Shown: positions 1 through 10,583, numbered from the stretch's first letter. The stretch is 64,000 bases of DNA from Spisula solida (GCA_947247005.1 OX365953.1:27526784-27590783); one strand, 5' to 3'. Translations and numbers: made by a program. The notes: generated by a model not told the origin, from the sequence alone.

Positions 1-323
1 ATTAGTGCTACTTATGACCTTATAAGACTCATGCATATTTGAAATCTACATCACAAGGCACTTCTTATGAGCCTATTTTCATGAAAATCATGTTGACCAA
101 ACCTAAGTTTAAAAGGCTTGTTTTACCATTTAAAAATTATGTAAAGAGTAGTTTTCAGACAGTTTTTCCTGTTTTCTCAAAATATTGATTTTGTACTTAC
201 AACCTTCTAATTCCAAGTCAGCGATATAGTTGGATTGGAACCCAATCGGTACAGTGCCATTGCCAACTAATGTGAAGTACAAAAATTTATTTCAATTATT
301 GTTATGTTGAACATCCTTTGTAG
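1..323 (+). other. Intron upstream of the first visible exon
   Basis: AT-rich sequence ending in a short pyrimidine-containing stretch and TAG at 321-323, read as the acceptor of the exon that starts at 324. No coding exon was recognised here. The upstream exons of the gene must lie left of the window, because the exon at 324 opens in the last position of a codon. Confidence 0.5.
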
Positions 324-449
324 ACTTGAAATGATTGACGAAGATTCCGACTCGGAGGACAAATCATCAGATCAACCAAAGTTAACCATAAGGGAGGGTA
401 TTAACATCACCCCTGGTGCCATCATCCCTCAAGATATCATAGAAAAAAT
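324..449 (+). CDS. CCDC117-like: CCDC117-like protein, third-from-last coding exon (gene partial at 5' side)
   Basis: This 126-nt exon is bounded by TTTGTAG/A at the left and AAAAAT/GTAAGT at the right. It starts at codon position 3 and ends after codon position 2. It encodes an acidic stretch (Met-Ile-Asp-Glu-Asp followed by Ser/Asp/Glu) and then a segment ending in IIPQDIIEKI, whose last codon is completed by the next exon. In vertebrate CCDC117, as I recall the family, an acidic 'IIDEDEE' motif is followed by a short linker, a 'KMIESM' type helix, an 'ELVLWKP' motif and a C-terminal 'MEL'. The three exons here show the same order: MIDEDSDSED, IIEKI, REVILWSPP and a final LEL. CCDC117 has been linked to the cytosolic iron-sulfur assembly machinery, but nothing in this window tests that role. 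The assignment rests on short motifs only. The exon structure is more certain than the family name. Confidence 0.62.
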
Positions 450-470
450 GTAAGTGAACTGGTTACTGCT

Positions 471-1456
471 TTTTAGCTCCACTATTCGTAGAATAAGGGG
501 AGCTATTGCAGTCACCCGAGCGTCGGCGTCGGCATAACACTTTTATTAAACTTTAGGTACAGGTTTTTTAACCTGTTATATTCTCTAAGTCCTTCGAGAT
601 GTTGCTTTGCATACTTGTTTGCCATCATGACGCCAACGCATATGCAGGAGTAGGTAACTCTATCAGGCATTTTGTTGAAATTATGCCCCCTTTTTCTACT
701 TAGTGCAAATAGTGCAAATGTTAAAGTTTAGGTACAGGTTTTTTAACCTCTAATATCTTCATAGTACAGTGACATATTGCTTTGATACTTTGCATACTTG
801 TTCACCATCATGATCCCAACCCATACACAGGGGTAGGTAACTCTATTAAGCATTTTGGTGAAATTATGCCCCCTTTTTTCAACTTAGTGCAAATGTTAAA
901 GTTTAGGTACAGGTTTTTTCACCTCTAATATTTTCAAAGTGCATGCACATATTGCTTTACATACTTGTTCACCATCATGACCCCGACCTATACACAGGGG
1001 TAGGTAACTCTTTCAAGCAATTTGTTGAAATTATGCCCCCTTTTGGACTTGGAAATGCAAATGTTAAAGTTTAGGTACAGGTTTTTTAACCCCTTATATC
1101 TTCAAAGTGAATTGATATATTGCTTAGATACTTTGCATACTTGTTCACCATCATGACCCCAACCCCTACACAGGAGAAGATAACTATTTAGCATTGTGTT
1201 GAAATTATGCCCCTGTTTGGACTAAGAAATGCTTATTTGTTTACCTTCATGACCAAGGGGACCTACACATGAGTAGGTAACGGTCCTGCATAATTTGTCC
1301 AAATTATCCCCCTTTTTCGACTTAGAAGCCCCAACCTCTACACAGCAGAGGGTAATGCTGCTGTTATGAAGCATTTTGTTTTGAATATATAATAATTGTA
1401 CTATCCTAGCATGGCGCTGCGAATAGTGGAGCGCGCTGTTCGTGGACAGCTCTTTT
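471..1456. mobile_element. Non-autonomous TIR element with four ~170-bp internal repeats
   Basis: The left end GCTCCACTATTCGTAG (476-491) is repeated inverted at the right end as CTGCGAATAGTGGAGC (1417-1432), with 15 of 16 positions matching. Between them a unit is repeated at about 170-bp spacing. Its hallmark, AAAGTTTAGGTACAGG or a near variant, occurs near 552, 724, 899 and 1066, each followed by 'cttgttcaccatcatgaccc' and 'gaaattatgccccctttt' phrases, and a fifth copy is worn. Such repeats are common in clam genomes. A single related monomer lies at 10660-10755. It has no coding capacity. Exact outer ends and target duplication are uncertain. Confidence 0.65.
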
Positions 1457-1465
1457 TACTAACCT

Positions 1466-1706
1466 GGCCTGACCTCTAGAAACATCTCAATCTGAGTTAA
1501 ATCTCTACTCAAATGTTCTTCCTTATCCTTGAGTTAATTTCTGTGCTATGTCAGACTCAAACTTGGTATCACTAAAAGAAAACACTGTGAGGAGCTTATT
1601 ATAGCAAAATTTGAGAATAGACTTAAACTCTGACAATAATGTTTGCAAATTCTCAATTTGAGCCTACATTTCTCTCAATGTTTAAGAGACTTAGGAGATT
1701 GGGGCC
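1466..1706. mobile_element. GGCCC-ended MITE, copy 1 (worn)
   Basis: Begins with GGCCTGACCTCTAGAAACAT and ends with GAGATTGGGGCC. It matches the better preserved copy at 9471-9706 in overall order of 'catctcaatctgag', 'ctcaaat' and terminal 'gagatYRgggcc' motifs. About 240 bp, non-coding, lying in the intron next to the preceding TIR element. Confidence 0.5.
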
Positions 1707-1959
1707 TGGCTTAAGTTTTTCTTCACGATGCTGAGCTTCAGGGGACTTTGTTTTCAATGCACTTACTGAAATCTTCAACTTACCCATAGATTTAAATTCA
1801 TGTTAATTCTTTGACAACATTTCAACCGCTCTTTAATTTCACCTACACAAGTTCATAGATTGTATTTCACAGAAAATCAAAATTATGTATGTCAAACTTA
1901 ATATATTTGTGCTTGGCTTGGAAGATGAATTTTAAGTAGAATTATAATTATGCACATGT

Positions 1960-2130
1960 CTGTCTGACGGTTGGTAGTCCAAATGGTTTCCGTTCAATAA
2001 CTCAAGAACGGTTGCACCCATGAATCCTTAAATTTCACATGGATGTCGGTCAGCAATAGTAAATGACCCCTATTGATTTTGAGGTCAATAGTTTAAAGGT
2101 CAAGTTCTTTGTGACCTTTACCATTTCTGA
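1960..2130. repeat. Clam-type dispersed repeat
   Basis: Contains 'ccgttcaataactcaagaac', 'atgacccctattgattttga' and 'ggtcaatagtttaaaggtca' phrases. These resemble a repeat class that I recognise as abundant in bivalve sequences. No ends or target duplication can be defined from one copy. Confidence 0.4.
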
Positions 2131-2614
2131 CAATTTGACTTTCTTGGGAGCATATGTGTTTTACAAACATCTCCAGTTATTCCAGGATTTAATAAAATTA
2201 TCGAATCATGTGATATAATATGATAACTCATCCTTTAGCTTGCTTGAAGTACACATTATGGTATAACAGTTATATTTGATTACCAACTCTCCTATGACAG
2301 CTATTAGTGATACTTATTCAATGTAGTATAATGTCATTTCTGATATTCACATTTCCTTATGAAATAATTGATTTAAGGCGACACATTGAGAGTCGTAAAT
2401 CCTGAAAAACATTCAAGAGGATTAAAAACGTGAGACTTGTGTCTCGCTGAGCTGGTATAATTACCTCCCTTGGATCAAGAGAAACTGTTTTCACGGTATG
2501 AATATGTCAATTGATCCAATAATACTTCTCAGGTACAACATGCTCGTATCTCCTGACTCTCCTGTGTTTATATTGCAAAAAGATGTAATGTATTTATTGT
2601 CTGAAAATATGAAC

Positions 2615-2766
2615 CAGGGGTGGTATTCAATATTGATCTCATTTAATTGGAGAATAAGGAGAGCCAATCATATCGCCTGATACTGACCAAACGTTCAATG
2701 TGGTGTGGTCTGATTAGTTGTCCTTATCCTCAAGTTAAGTAAGATCAATATTGATTACCAACCCTG
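2615..2766. mobile_element. CAGGGGTG-ended MITE, copy 1
   Basis: 152-bp inverted-repeat element. The left end CAGGGGTGGTATTCAATATT and the right end AATATTGATTACCAACCCTG pair imperfectly. The whole element matches the reverse complement of the copy at 9319-9472, including internal 'ggagaataagga' and 'gatactgaccaa' words. It is non-coding. Confidence 0.65.
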
Positions 2767-3319
2767 TTCCTGACATTTATGAATATATCTATATATTACT
2801 AGGTACTTGTACAGTCACAACATGTCAATTTCCACAAAAAAGTCTTGCCTTATCTATCCTTTATAGTTTATACCAATAATTACAGCACACAACAATACAG
2901 AATTCAAATTACACAAGTAGAAGCATGCATATATTAAAACACATAAACATGTTGTTCAGGTGTTCATGTATATCAGTCATAATACATGTAACAACAATTT
3001 CATTATAATTAAATGTATTAACAATTAATATGAAATACCCGTTAATTTCCACGTTAACTTATGTAATGACTTTTTAGTGAAGTTTGCAGTTTGCACTTAA
3101 TTTGATAAATTATTCCAAAGTTATGCACTGTGCACAGTATGAACAGGATTTTCTTGAGAACTCAGTTCTTGGTTTTGGAACATGAAGAGTATTCTGTACT
3201 GCAACCGGTCATTAGCAGCAATTCACAATTACTGAGAGGTTTCAATCAATTTTACGTCTTACGTAATCATTATAAAGTAACTTAAATTTGCTTATTGCCA
3301 AAAACTTTATTTTCTTTAG

Positions 3320-3466
3320 ACGAAACCCATGTCGAGAAGTCATATTATGGAGTCCACCAGATTCAACAGTCACAAAATCACCAGTAGAGATTAGTAATAC
3401 AAGTTGCCATGGAAACTCATGTATGGACATGATGGATGAATCAGTTAGTCCAAGCACAGAACAAAT
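3320..3466 (+). CDS. CCDC117-like: CCDC117-like protein, penultimate coding exon
   Basis: 147-nt exon between CTTTAG (ends 3319) and CAAAT/GTAAGTG. It enters at codon position 3 and leaves after position 2, so it joins the flanking exons in frame. It encodes a Cys/Arg start followed by REVILWSPPDSTV and then a Ser/Thr-rich stretch containing a Met-Asp-Met-Met-Asp run. The 'VILWSPP' piece is the best match to the 'ELVLWKP' motif of CCDC117 as I remember it. The open frame also continues across both splice signals, from 3288 to 3470, which is coincidental. The matching phases of the three exons make a chance arrangement unlikely. Confidence 0.68.
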
Positions 3467-4362
3467 GTAAGTGCAGTACTGTATATCTTATAATCTTTCG
3501 TTTCATTAATTTTGGTTTCTAGGTTGGCTTATTCACTTTACCAGTTTTCCTCGGCAGGATCTTAATCAGCACTGTCTTGCCCCTCTACACGAATCAGCAT
3601 CTTCTTCACATGTGGAGGATTATCAACATCGTTGTCAAGTTTCAAATTGTTAAGTAATGATATGACCTACTGTAATCTAGTGATGATCCCATATAGCCCA
3701 GAGCCTGTGCCTAACCATAACCGCTACCGAGCGCTCGAAAGCATTAGGCTAGGAAACGACTTGCTTCAAAAAGCGCTATGTAGCAAAAATTAATATGCTA
3801 CCAGGGAGCACTCTCAGATAGCAGACTGTTGTGCAGTAAAAGGCTACTTAGCGCTACCAAAGCAGTCTGTTGCGTAAGAAAGCACTCGGTAGTGCTGAGA
3901 AACTGTATGCTATCGGCAAACACTGCTAGCTGGTAGCGTGTCGTTGCATAGACGTAGTAAAGCCCTACCAAAAAGCGCTATGTAATTAGGCAATGGGCTA
4001 CAGGTCATAAAACCAGCACACTAACCACTGAACAAGGGCTGCTGCTCTTACAACGTTTTAGTGTGACAGCTGGCAGACAGTATGTTGTTCTGCTAGTGTT
4101 ACTCTGTAGAGATAGGCAATGTTAATAGAATGTTGGCAGTACTACTTACATCATCGTAATCTTTTTATTGAGAGGCTATAGTGTTTATTGAACTCAGAAT
4201 AAAACAATGGAGATCGCTGTTTTCAATAAAATAAAATCACTACATTTCCCCTTATATTTGCAAATATAATTTTCCCGTATTCATGAATTCATTTGAATGA
4301 TATAAATGTTATTGTGTGTGGATATTGTTTAAATTTAATTATTTTATTCTCATGCTTTTCAG
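3467..4362 (+). other. Last intron of the CCDC117-like gene
   Basis: GTAAGTG donor at 3467 and TTTTCAG acceptor ending at 4362. It contains a GC-richer repeat at about 3724-4003 built from 'gctaccgagcgct', 'gcgctatgtag' and 'gttgcatagacgtag' words, related to 18400-18500. The rest is AT-rich with nothing recognised. Confidence 0.6.
3724..4003. repeat. GC-richer 'gctaccgagcgct' repeat
   Basis: About 280 bp in which variants of AGCGCTAYGTAG, 'agcgctacc' and 'ggtagc' recur in both orientations. The word GTTGCATAGACGTAG is shared with 18440-18462, and GAGCGCT or its complement flanks it in both places. It probably derives from a mobile element with internal palindromes. Boundaries are not clear. 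Confidence 0.4.
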
Positions 4363-4435
4363 TTGCCCAGATAAGAGTGTTGTTGATGACGCTGGAATGG
4401 AAACTGATTTCATGGACGATATGCTGGAATTGTGA
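4363..4435 (+). CDS. CCDC117-like: CCDC117-like protein, terminal exon with stop codon
   Basis: This exon follows a good acceptor (CATGCTTTTCAG). Read in the phase left by the previous exon, it gives Ile-Cys-Pro-Asp-Lys, then an acidic tail ending DFMDDMLEL and a TGA at 4433-4435. The final Glu-Leu resembles the CCDC117 C-terminus. Only this phase gives a tail that is acidic like the rest of the protein. The other reading across the same DNA stays open to 4511 but does not fit the splice phase. Confidence 0.65.
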
Positions 4436-4555
4436 TGAATATAGATACTTTACATATAGATACCAAACCAACAATTTGCATATAAACATGATACAACAAA
4501 TACTAGACTAAGTACAAAATGTATCGTATATGAGCTACATCATGATAACATGGTC

Positions 4556-4561
4556 ATTAAA
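4556..4561 (+). terminator. Candidate poly(A) signal ATTAAA
   Basis: ATTAAA lies about 120 nt after the stop codon of the CCDC117-like gene, the first canonical-type signal downstream of it. No transcript evidence can be seen. Confidence 0.35.
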
Positions 4562-5444
4562 AGTCTTAACCACTCAATGTTTATTGTTCCCCTGTATTAG
4601 ACCGTTTTGCAGTCAGATACATTGAGAATGTTCAAATTTGTCTGGAATGTTCAACCAGAACTCTTTGTTCGCTTGTTTGAGTTTGACTGAGACAGGCATC
4701 AGTGATTGGTTATCCATTTTATTTCCTGTAAAATCGGCCAATGACCTCCTACTTTGACAGTAAAGACAGTAACATGATATGAGGAATTATTAATACTCAA
4801 GCTCTTTTAATGTACACGTCTTGATTGTTTAACATGTCCAGTGTCCAGACACATAAGACTGCTTTTATGTTTTCAACCAGTTCATATATTTATATAATGA
4901 GTTACTCTACCACAAGGGACTGACAAATTCTGCACATAATTGACCTTAGCCAATGTCACAGAATATGACATGCACCTACCAGGAATCATACTCTGATTGC
5001 AAGGGGTCCTACTATTCCGGAATAAACCGAAAATCCGGCTTTGCTGCACTAAAAAGAAGGAAAAGTTTTTTGAAGTAAAAATTTCGAATATTGACGGAGT
5101 TATGGTCATTTGAGCTTTCATATGCTGAATTTTGACAATAGAACAACTTTTGAAACAGAGTTTTGGTTTAGGTACATGTATGTGTGCCAGTAGCATTCGA
5201 AACAGTCTTACGTCAAGTTTTCAGGATTTGGCAGTATGCCTCGGTAGAACTCCTGTGATTGTTAGGGAGACAGTCTAGCACTGTACCAATATTGATAACA
5301 GGGAAGGATTAATTGGAAATTTAGTGAAATTGGAAGCTTACATCTGAATCACTTTTTGAAGCTTAAACCCTTTAGATCAATTTAATACTTAGTAATACTG
5401 AAATTCTTAGTTTTAAAGAAAACCGTGTTGTTTTTACGACATTA
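4562..5444. other. Intergenic, nothing recognised
   Basis: No exon, inverted repeat or tandem repeat could be supported. A 104-codon frame on the - strand at 4882-5196 has no recognisable domain or signal peptide and is discussed among the rejected items. Confidence 0.4.
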
Positions 5445-5658
5445 GCCAAAGTTTCTGACTTGTGTCAAGATGCTTTATTGGCCAGTTTCTGACTTGTGTC
5501 AAGATGCTATATTGGCCAGTTTCTGACTTGTGTCAAGATGCTATATTGGCCAGTTTCTGACTTGTGTCAAGATGCTTTATTGGCCAGTTTCTGACTTGTG
5601 TCAAGATGTTATATTGGCCAGTTTCTGACTTGTGTCAAGATGTTATATTGGCCAGTTT
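5445..5658. repeat. 34-bp minisatellite, six copies
   Basis: The word GTTTCTGACTTGTGTCAAGA starts at 5451, 5485, 5519, 5553, 5587 and 5621, an exact 34-bp period, and a seventh copy breaks off at about 5655. Copies differ only at GCTTTATT / GCTATATT / GTTATATT, so the array is young or homogenised. Confidence 0.95.
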
Positions 5659-6081
5659 ATCATGATGTGGCTCAAATATATTTCTATGGCAGCAAGTGCA
5701 TAAATCAGCTACTGTAAAATCATTATTTTTCGAGGGAGTTGAATTTTCGTTGATTTCGTTGTTAAGCTCGACCAAGAAATCTAATGCCACAATTGATCAA
5801 ACTCCCAAGTACATTACTTGGTTTTACCCTTCCATGTTTTGTAATCCACAAATTTCCTATAATGGATTCCTATCAAAATCCACAAAATTTAATACCCACG
5901 AAAATATGTGATTCTACAGTACTTTATTCTTCCTGTTTATTGTCACCATGTTTTTTTTTTACAATTTTACATCTTTGTATAAACTTTCATATGGCATATA
6001 TATTGTGGTTGTCATTCAGTTGAATATTTTTAATTCATTTATCAGATTGTTGAATTGGGCAGGCTTGTTTCACATGTACAG

Positions 6082-6259
6082 TACAACCTCTCCAGAGCGG
6101 CCCTCTATAGAACTGCAACCTCTCGATAACAACACCTTCAAAATTCCCTAAGCTGATATTTACTATAAATTGAACCTTACCATGTAGAGCAACAACCTTT
6201 GTACAACGGCCAATATTTGCAGCTAAGCTCCCAAAGAGTGTTGCTCTACAGAGGTTGTA
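6082..6259. repeat. Inverted-repeat candidate (TACAACCTCT ends)
   Basis: TACAACCTCT at 6082-6091 pairs with AGAGGTTGTA at 6250-6259. Further 'caacctct' and 'acaaccttt' words lie inside. It may be a ~180-bp MITE. The arms are short and no target duplication is clear. Confidence 0.4.
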
Positions 6260-6469
6260 ATGTATCTATGTGTATTTTACTTATGTTGATTATTCTTTAC
6301 CTAATCTCTATTGAAGAATAAACTATTTAAGTTTACTTTGTTTTTTTTCCAAAGAATGAGATTTGCATTGTCAAAGATTATTAAATCTAGCAGTTTTTAA
6401 CAGGCACACTATTTAACTAGCTTTGTCAGTTAATTGCCAGACAACTAGATACATGTAGATTTTATTATT

Positions 6470-6795
6470 GAGGTTGGTCTGTTGGTTGGTCGGTCGGTTG
6501 GTTGGTCCGTGCAAATTTGTCTGCGCTATTTCTCTGTTACCAATGGTCAGATTTCAATGACACTTCGCATGAATGATCAGTACTAAGTCCAGTTGTGCAT
6601 ATCGTCAGCACACACCGGTCAGATAAATTTTAAGGGAGTTATGGCCCTTTATTGTTTTACACTTATAAATTTGTCTGCGCGATTTCTCAGTTACAAATGG
6701 TCGGATTTCATTGAAACTTTGCATAACTGATTAGTACCTAGTTTAGTGGTGCATATCGTCGGCACACAGCGGTCGGATCAATTTTAAGGAGTTAT
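6470..6795. repeat. Clam-type repeat, two ~154-bp tandem copies
   Basis: A G/T-rich lead (6470-6510, ggttggtcggt type) is followed by two related copies beginning AAATTTGTCTGCGC at 6513 and 6667. Each contains 'gtgcatatcgtc(a/g)gcacac' and 'gatcaattttaagg' type phrases. This is a dispersed bivalve repeat style with no coding potential. Confidence 0.6.
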
Positions 6796-6976
6796 TACCC
6801 TAATTAAGTCTAGTTGTTTGTCAGAGCACATTTAAGTGACTGTGTCAAGCAGTATCTGGGGGTATTCATCACATTCAGTGATATTTATTTTTTATTATTT
6901 CAGTCTCTCCAATCACAGATGTGCTAGCCACTGTGAGTGCAAAAGGCATGAAATGAATTCAAAATATTTCAGTCCA

Positions 6977-7218
6977 GGCCCCAATCTACCAAAGTATCTC
7001 AAGTACAAATATCAACTCAAATGCCAATTTAACTCAAATTAGTATCTGAAACAATTCAAAGTAGAAGCTCTTTGAGGTTTACTTAGCCGTCTCGGATCAA
7101 TGTTTCTGTTTTGTAAAACATTTTTTTAATCCTGGTCATGTTTGGAAATTAACACTATGAAATATATGACAATACTTTAGATGAGATTTAACTGAGATTT
7201 AGATACTTTGGGAGATCA
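6977..7218. mobile_element. GGCCC-ended MITE, copy 2 (worn)
   Basis: Starts GGCCCCAATCTACCAAAGTA and ends near GATACTTTGGGAGATCAT. The ends are imperfect inverted repeats related to the element at 9471-9706. About 240 bp, non-coding. Confidence 0.5.
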
Positions 7219-7404
7219 TAGACAGATGAGGCAGTTACATTCTTGTGTAAGGCCCTGTGGTTTATAATTTTCAGTTCAGTTACGACCCTTGATTGTAAAC
7301 CTGGCTTTCATGAAATGTTTACTGTTGATGCATTATAAGTGTTATCGATGAAATTATTGCATTAAGTAGGGCATTACAAAACTTTCTACCAGGGTAAATA
7401 AATA

Positions 7405-7565
7405 ATGAAAATAAATCCGACAGGGAAGACTGCATTCGACTGAAACAGCCAAGCACAAATAAACAGAAATTTATAACACGGACCAGATTCACATGACACA
7501 ATGCCCAACACACAACCAAACGAGGAAATGAAACTATACTGCAAGTTTAACACTAGCTGTGCTCT
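7405..7565 (-). repeat. Dispersed 'CTCGGCTG / CTTCCCTGTCCGA' family, copy outside the array
   Basis: Read on the - strand it contains the family's hallmark phrases: 'gtgttgggcattgtgtc', 'tgtgcttggctgtttcag' and 'cttccctgtcgga'. More copies lie near 24540, 26050, 27820, 33530, 43430, 52080, 52290, 53060, 55080 and 55910. The function is unknown and neither end is defined. Confidence 0.55.
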
Positions 7566-8120
7566 GTAGATAGCTAATTCATGCACCGACCACACATGCC
7601 CATTATTTATCAGTAATGTGTATGGAAATGTGTATATATTATTGATCTTTGTATCTGTATAATTAAGGTAAATGAATTTGGTGTTTATGGAGTAAAGAGA
7701 TAAGATGTGTCAGACTTATTATGTACATGGTTAATTTGTTCAAGTATTTATATACCGTATAAATTGATGATAACACAAACATGTATTGCAGCTTCATGAA
7801 TGAGATAATGAGCAAACCTTTCTCTGTAAGATTATTTATGTTTGCATATCCTGGACTCAGCAGTTCATTTATGTCATCATAAAAACAAACACCATGTTGT
7901 TTCAAAGTGTCAAGCCCCAAATGGATATTGTACCATTAATTACTACAAGTTAACTAAATCCATAAATGGATGACAAATAAGATGACCTGAAGTTGAACAT
8001 GATAATTTATAATGCTGGGTGCAGATATTTTTCTGATTCCATTATGGCAATAGCTATTCTTGTATTGAGCAAACAGTTGCCATGGCAAATTTGTACATTA
8101 TATTGCAGCAAAACATGTCA

Positions 8121-8363
8121 GTTTTTTAAGAACTCCAATGGAAACAGAGAAAGGTAGTCTAGTTTTTTAAGAACTCCCATGGAAACAGAGAAAGGTAGTC
8201 TAGTTTTTTAAGAACTCCCATGGAAACAGAGAAAGGTAGTCTAGTTTTTTAAGAACTCCCATGGAAACAGAGAAAGGTAGTCTAGTTTTTTAAGACTCCC
8301 ATGGAAACAGAGAAAGGTAGTCTAGTTTTTTAAGACTCCCATGGAAACAGAGAAAGGTAGTCT
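8121..8363. repeat. 41-bp minisatellite, six copies
   Basis: GTTTTTTAAGAACTCCCATG or a close variant begins at 8121, 8162, 8203, 8244, 8285 and 8325, a 41-bp period with a final 40-bp step. The last two copies share a one-base deletion (AAGACTCCC), showing local homogenisation. Each copy ends in GAAACAGAGAAAGGTAGTC. Confidence 0.95.
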
Positions 8364-9318
8364 TTGTTGACAGATGGTCTCTTAACAGGTTCATTTTTTT
8401 CATGACGAGTTTAAGAAATGTTGATCCATAAGACAAGGAGTGGTGGATTCTATTTATTACATTACAATAGTTAATCAATTGAATTCAAAACAAGGTCCAA
8501 ACTAAATGATTTAAGCTGTCAACATTACGTTTTTGCGCCAAAAAGCTGGTGGCGTCATGCATTTGATGTTGGAGAACATTGTTCTGTCATTTGTTCTCAC
8601 ATGGAAGATCACAGTATTTATGTGATAAAAACTGAATGTCTTTACAGACACGTTTTATAGTTATTGTATTTGTTAGGAGATCTTAATACTGGTTTGACTG
8701 TACAAACCTTAAGAGGAAATAACAAACTAAAGTGATATCAGTTTATCATATAGTACTTCTATCTTAATTGGATTTTATTTTCACCATTAACTACATAATC
8801 AAAATAAAAAATTACTTCTGTTGGTGATAAATCAGAGTTACTATCAGGGCTGTTCAGTATCTATAGATTGCTGGCAATATTTCCCTTCATTTAATTCCAA
8901 GTTAGTGACATATAATCATTGTTTACTATTTCTGTTAGACTTTATTTGTATTTATTATTCTATAAAGTGATTGCATCGGGTATGATTCCTTTATTTGTAT
9001 GCCGTTGAGATATGTTAGGGACAGATAAATTATCTCCCCCTGTCAGATAAATCCTGAGATAAACCCAATGTCCTGATTGGTTGGCATGCTCTCTCTCTCT
9101 CCATCTCTCTCTGTTATTGAATTAAATGTGAATACTTTATTATAAACTATCATCAGGCACATCAAGCTTATTATATATTTGTTCTACAGTAAAATCTTAA
9201 CTAAATACACCCTTAAAAATAAAACCACTTTTAAATTAAACACACACAATTTTCAGCCTCATTTGCACTTTTTTGCTCTTTATTTAACCTCAATATTAAA
9301 ACCAACTTAATAATGAGA
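8364..9318. other. Intergenic, one short CT microsatellite
   Basis: AT-rich sequence. The only simple feature is an imperfect CT run near 9089-9113. No exon or inverted repeat was recognised. Confidence 0.4.
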
Positions 9319-9472
9319 CCTGGGGTGCTATTCAATATTGATCTTACTTGACTTAAGGATAAGGGCAACCAATCAGATCACACCATATTAAACTCTTGGT
9401 CAGTATCAGTCGATATGATTGGCTATCCTTATTCTCCAATTAAATAAGATTAATATTGAATACCACCCCAGG
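9319..9472. mobile_element. CAGGGGTG-ended MITE, copy 2 (well preserved)
   Basis: 154 bp. The left end CCTGGGGTGCTATTCAATAT pairs with the right end ATTGAATACCACCCCAGG, and the arms continue inward imperfectly. It is the reverse complement of the copy at 2615-2766. Confidence 0.75.
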
Positions 9473-9706
9473 CCCCGATCTCATGAAGCATCTCAATCTG
9501 AGTAACATCTCATCTCAAATATTGTCATGTGCCTTCATTTCAAATTCCAATTCAAGGCTTGACTGAAAATTGGCATCGCAAACAGAAACATTATTCTGAG
9601 CTTATAGTAGTCAAATTTCATGAGCTCTTAATTCAGATTTGTCTCAAATGCAGACTCTTGATTTGAGATGGGATTTCCGTTTGAGATGCTTCAGGAGATC
9701 AGGGCC
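9471..9706. mobile_element. GGCCC-ended MITE, copy 3 (best preserved)
   Basis: 236 bp. The left end GGCCCCGATCTCATGAAGCA and the inverted right end TGCTTCAGGAGATCAGGGCC match at about 24 of the first 26 positions. It abuts, and overlaps by two bases, the preceding MITE. It is related to 1466-1706 and 6977-7218. Confidence 0.75.
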
Positions 9707-10189
9707 TGTTTTCAAGGATACAAAGGACGGTCTTATTAATGATGTTTTGCAATATTCTTCTCTGTTGATTTCATGACCTGAGCCAGTACTGTTCCGATTT
9801 TTTATTTCATTTCAGATCATGTAATCATGTAAACTTGCAATCATGTAAACTCGTAATCATTGACAAAACATTGACTTTGTGAACTGCTTTTGTTGTATTG
9901 TTCTTGTATTGACCAATGTTTCCAACTTAATACGACTGACAGCTGGTTAGGCTAGCATCAACAATCAATATTCTTTAAGCAGATATTTTAATGTTAGGTG
10001 TAAAAAATTGTTTCCCAACCAACACTAAAATTTTGCAACAATTAATTCTAAATGTTTTTAGGGCATTTAAAAAAATAAAATTTTCTCTATTATTATACTG
10101 TTCAAACAGTAGTTGCTCTTTCTGTATGCAAACAAAAAATCTCTGGAAAAAACAATTAAGATACATATTTACCACTTGACCAGAAAAAA

Positions 10190-10253
10190 TATAAATAGCC
10201 GTGGCCTATAATCTACATATTTAAATATATATTCTAGGCCACGGCTATTTATA
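10190..10253. repeat. Foldback with perfect 19-bp arms
   Basis: The arm at 10190-10208 (TATAAATAGCCGTGGCCTA) is perfectly complementary to 10235-10253, with a 26-nt AT-rich loop. The GC-rich core stands out from the AT-rich surroundings. It may be a miniature foldback element. Confidence 0.8.
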
Positions 10254-10583
10254 GAATTGTTAGTCTGTTCGAATGCCAGTGATATTTGTCCTCTTTTGCA
10301 CAATGCTAGAAACAAACATTGTTTAGGCCAAATGCTCACAGAAGATAACATAAGTGTTTATCAGTATGGTTTATAGTAAGGTTGTGCACCTTGAACCGGT
10401 CAACCAGAGTAACGGTCCTTGAATAAACACCAGGATTTTGTGGACTTTCTATGGTTCTTGTTTTTTGGAAATGGATCTTACTAAAGGTTGTTACATTGAT
10501 TGTGCCTTTATTTTGTGCAATAAATATTCAAAAGTGTATGTTCTGTGTTGTAAAATATTCGTTTTATATTCCTTTGGTCATTT

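Larger units (their letters stand above)
450..3319 (+). other. Intron of the CCDC117-like gene, repeat-filled
   Basis: 2.87-kb intron with GTAAGT donor at 450 and CTTTAG acceptor ending at 3319. Nearly half is recognisable repeat: a TIR element with ~170-bp internal repeats (471-1456), a GGCCC-ended MITE (1466-1706), a clam-type repeat (about 1960-2130) and a CAGGGGTG-ended MITE (2615-2766). The remaining 2767-3319 is AT-rich with no recognised feature. Confidence 0.6.

Noticed and set aside
4882..5196. 104-codon frame on the - strand between the two genes
   Set aside because: No signal peptide, domain or splice context was recognised. One frame of this length is not remarkable in 64 kb.
5445..8363. 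Minisatellites considered as CRISPR-like arrays
   Set aside because: The copies are directly contiguous without unique spacers, and the DNA is eukaryotic.
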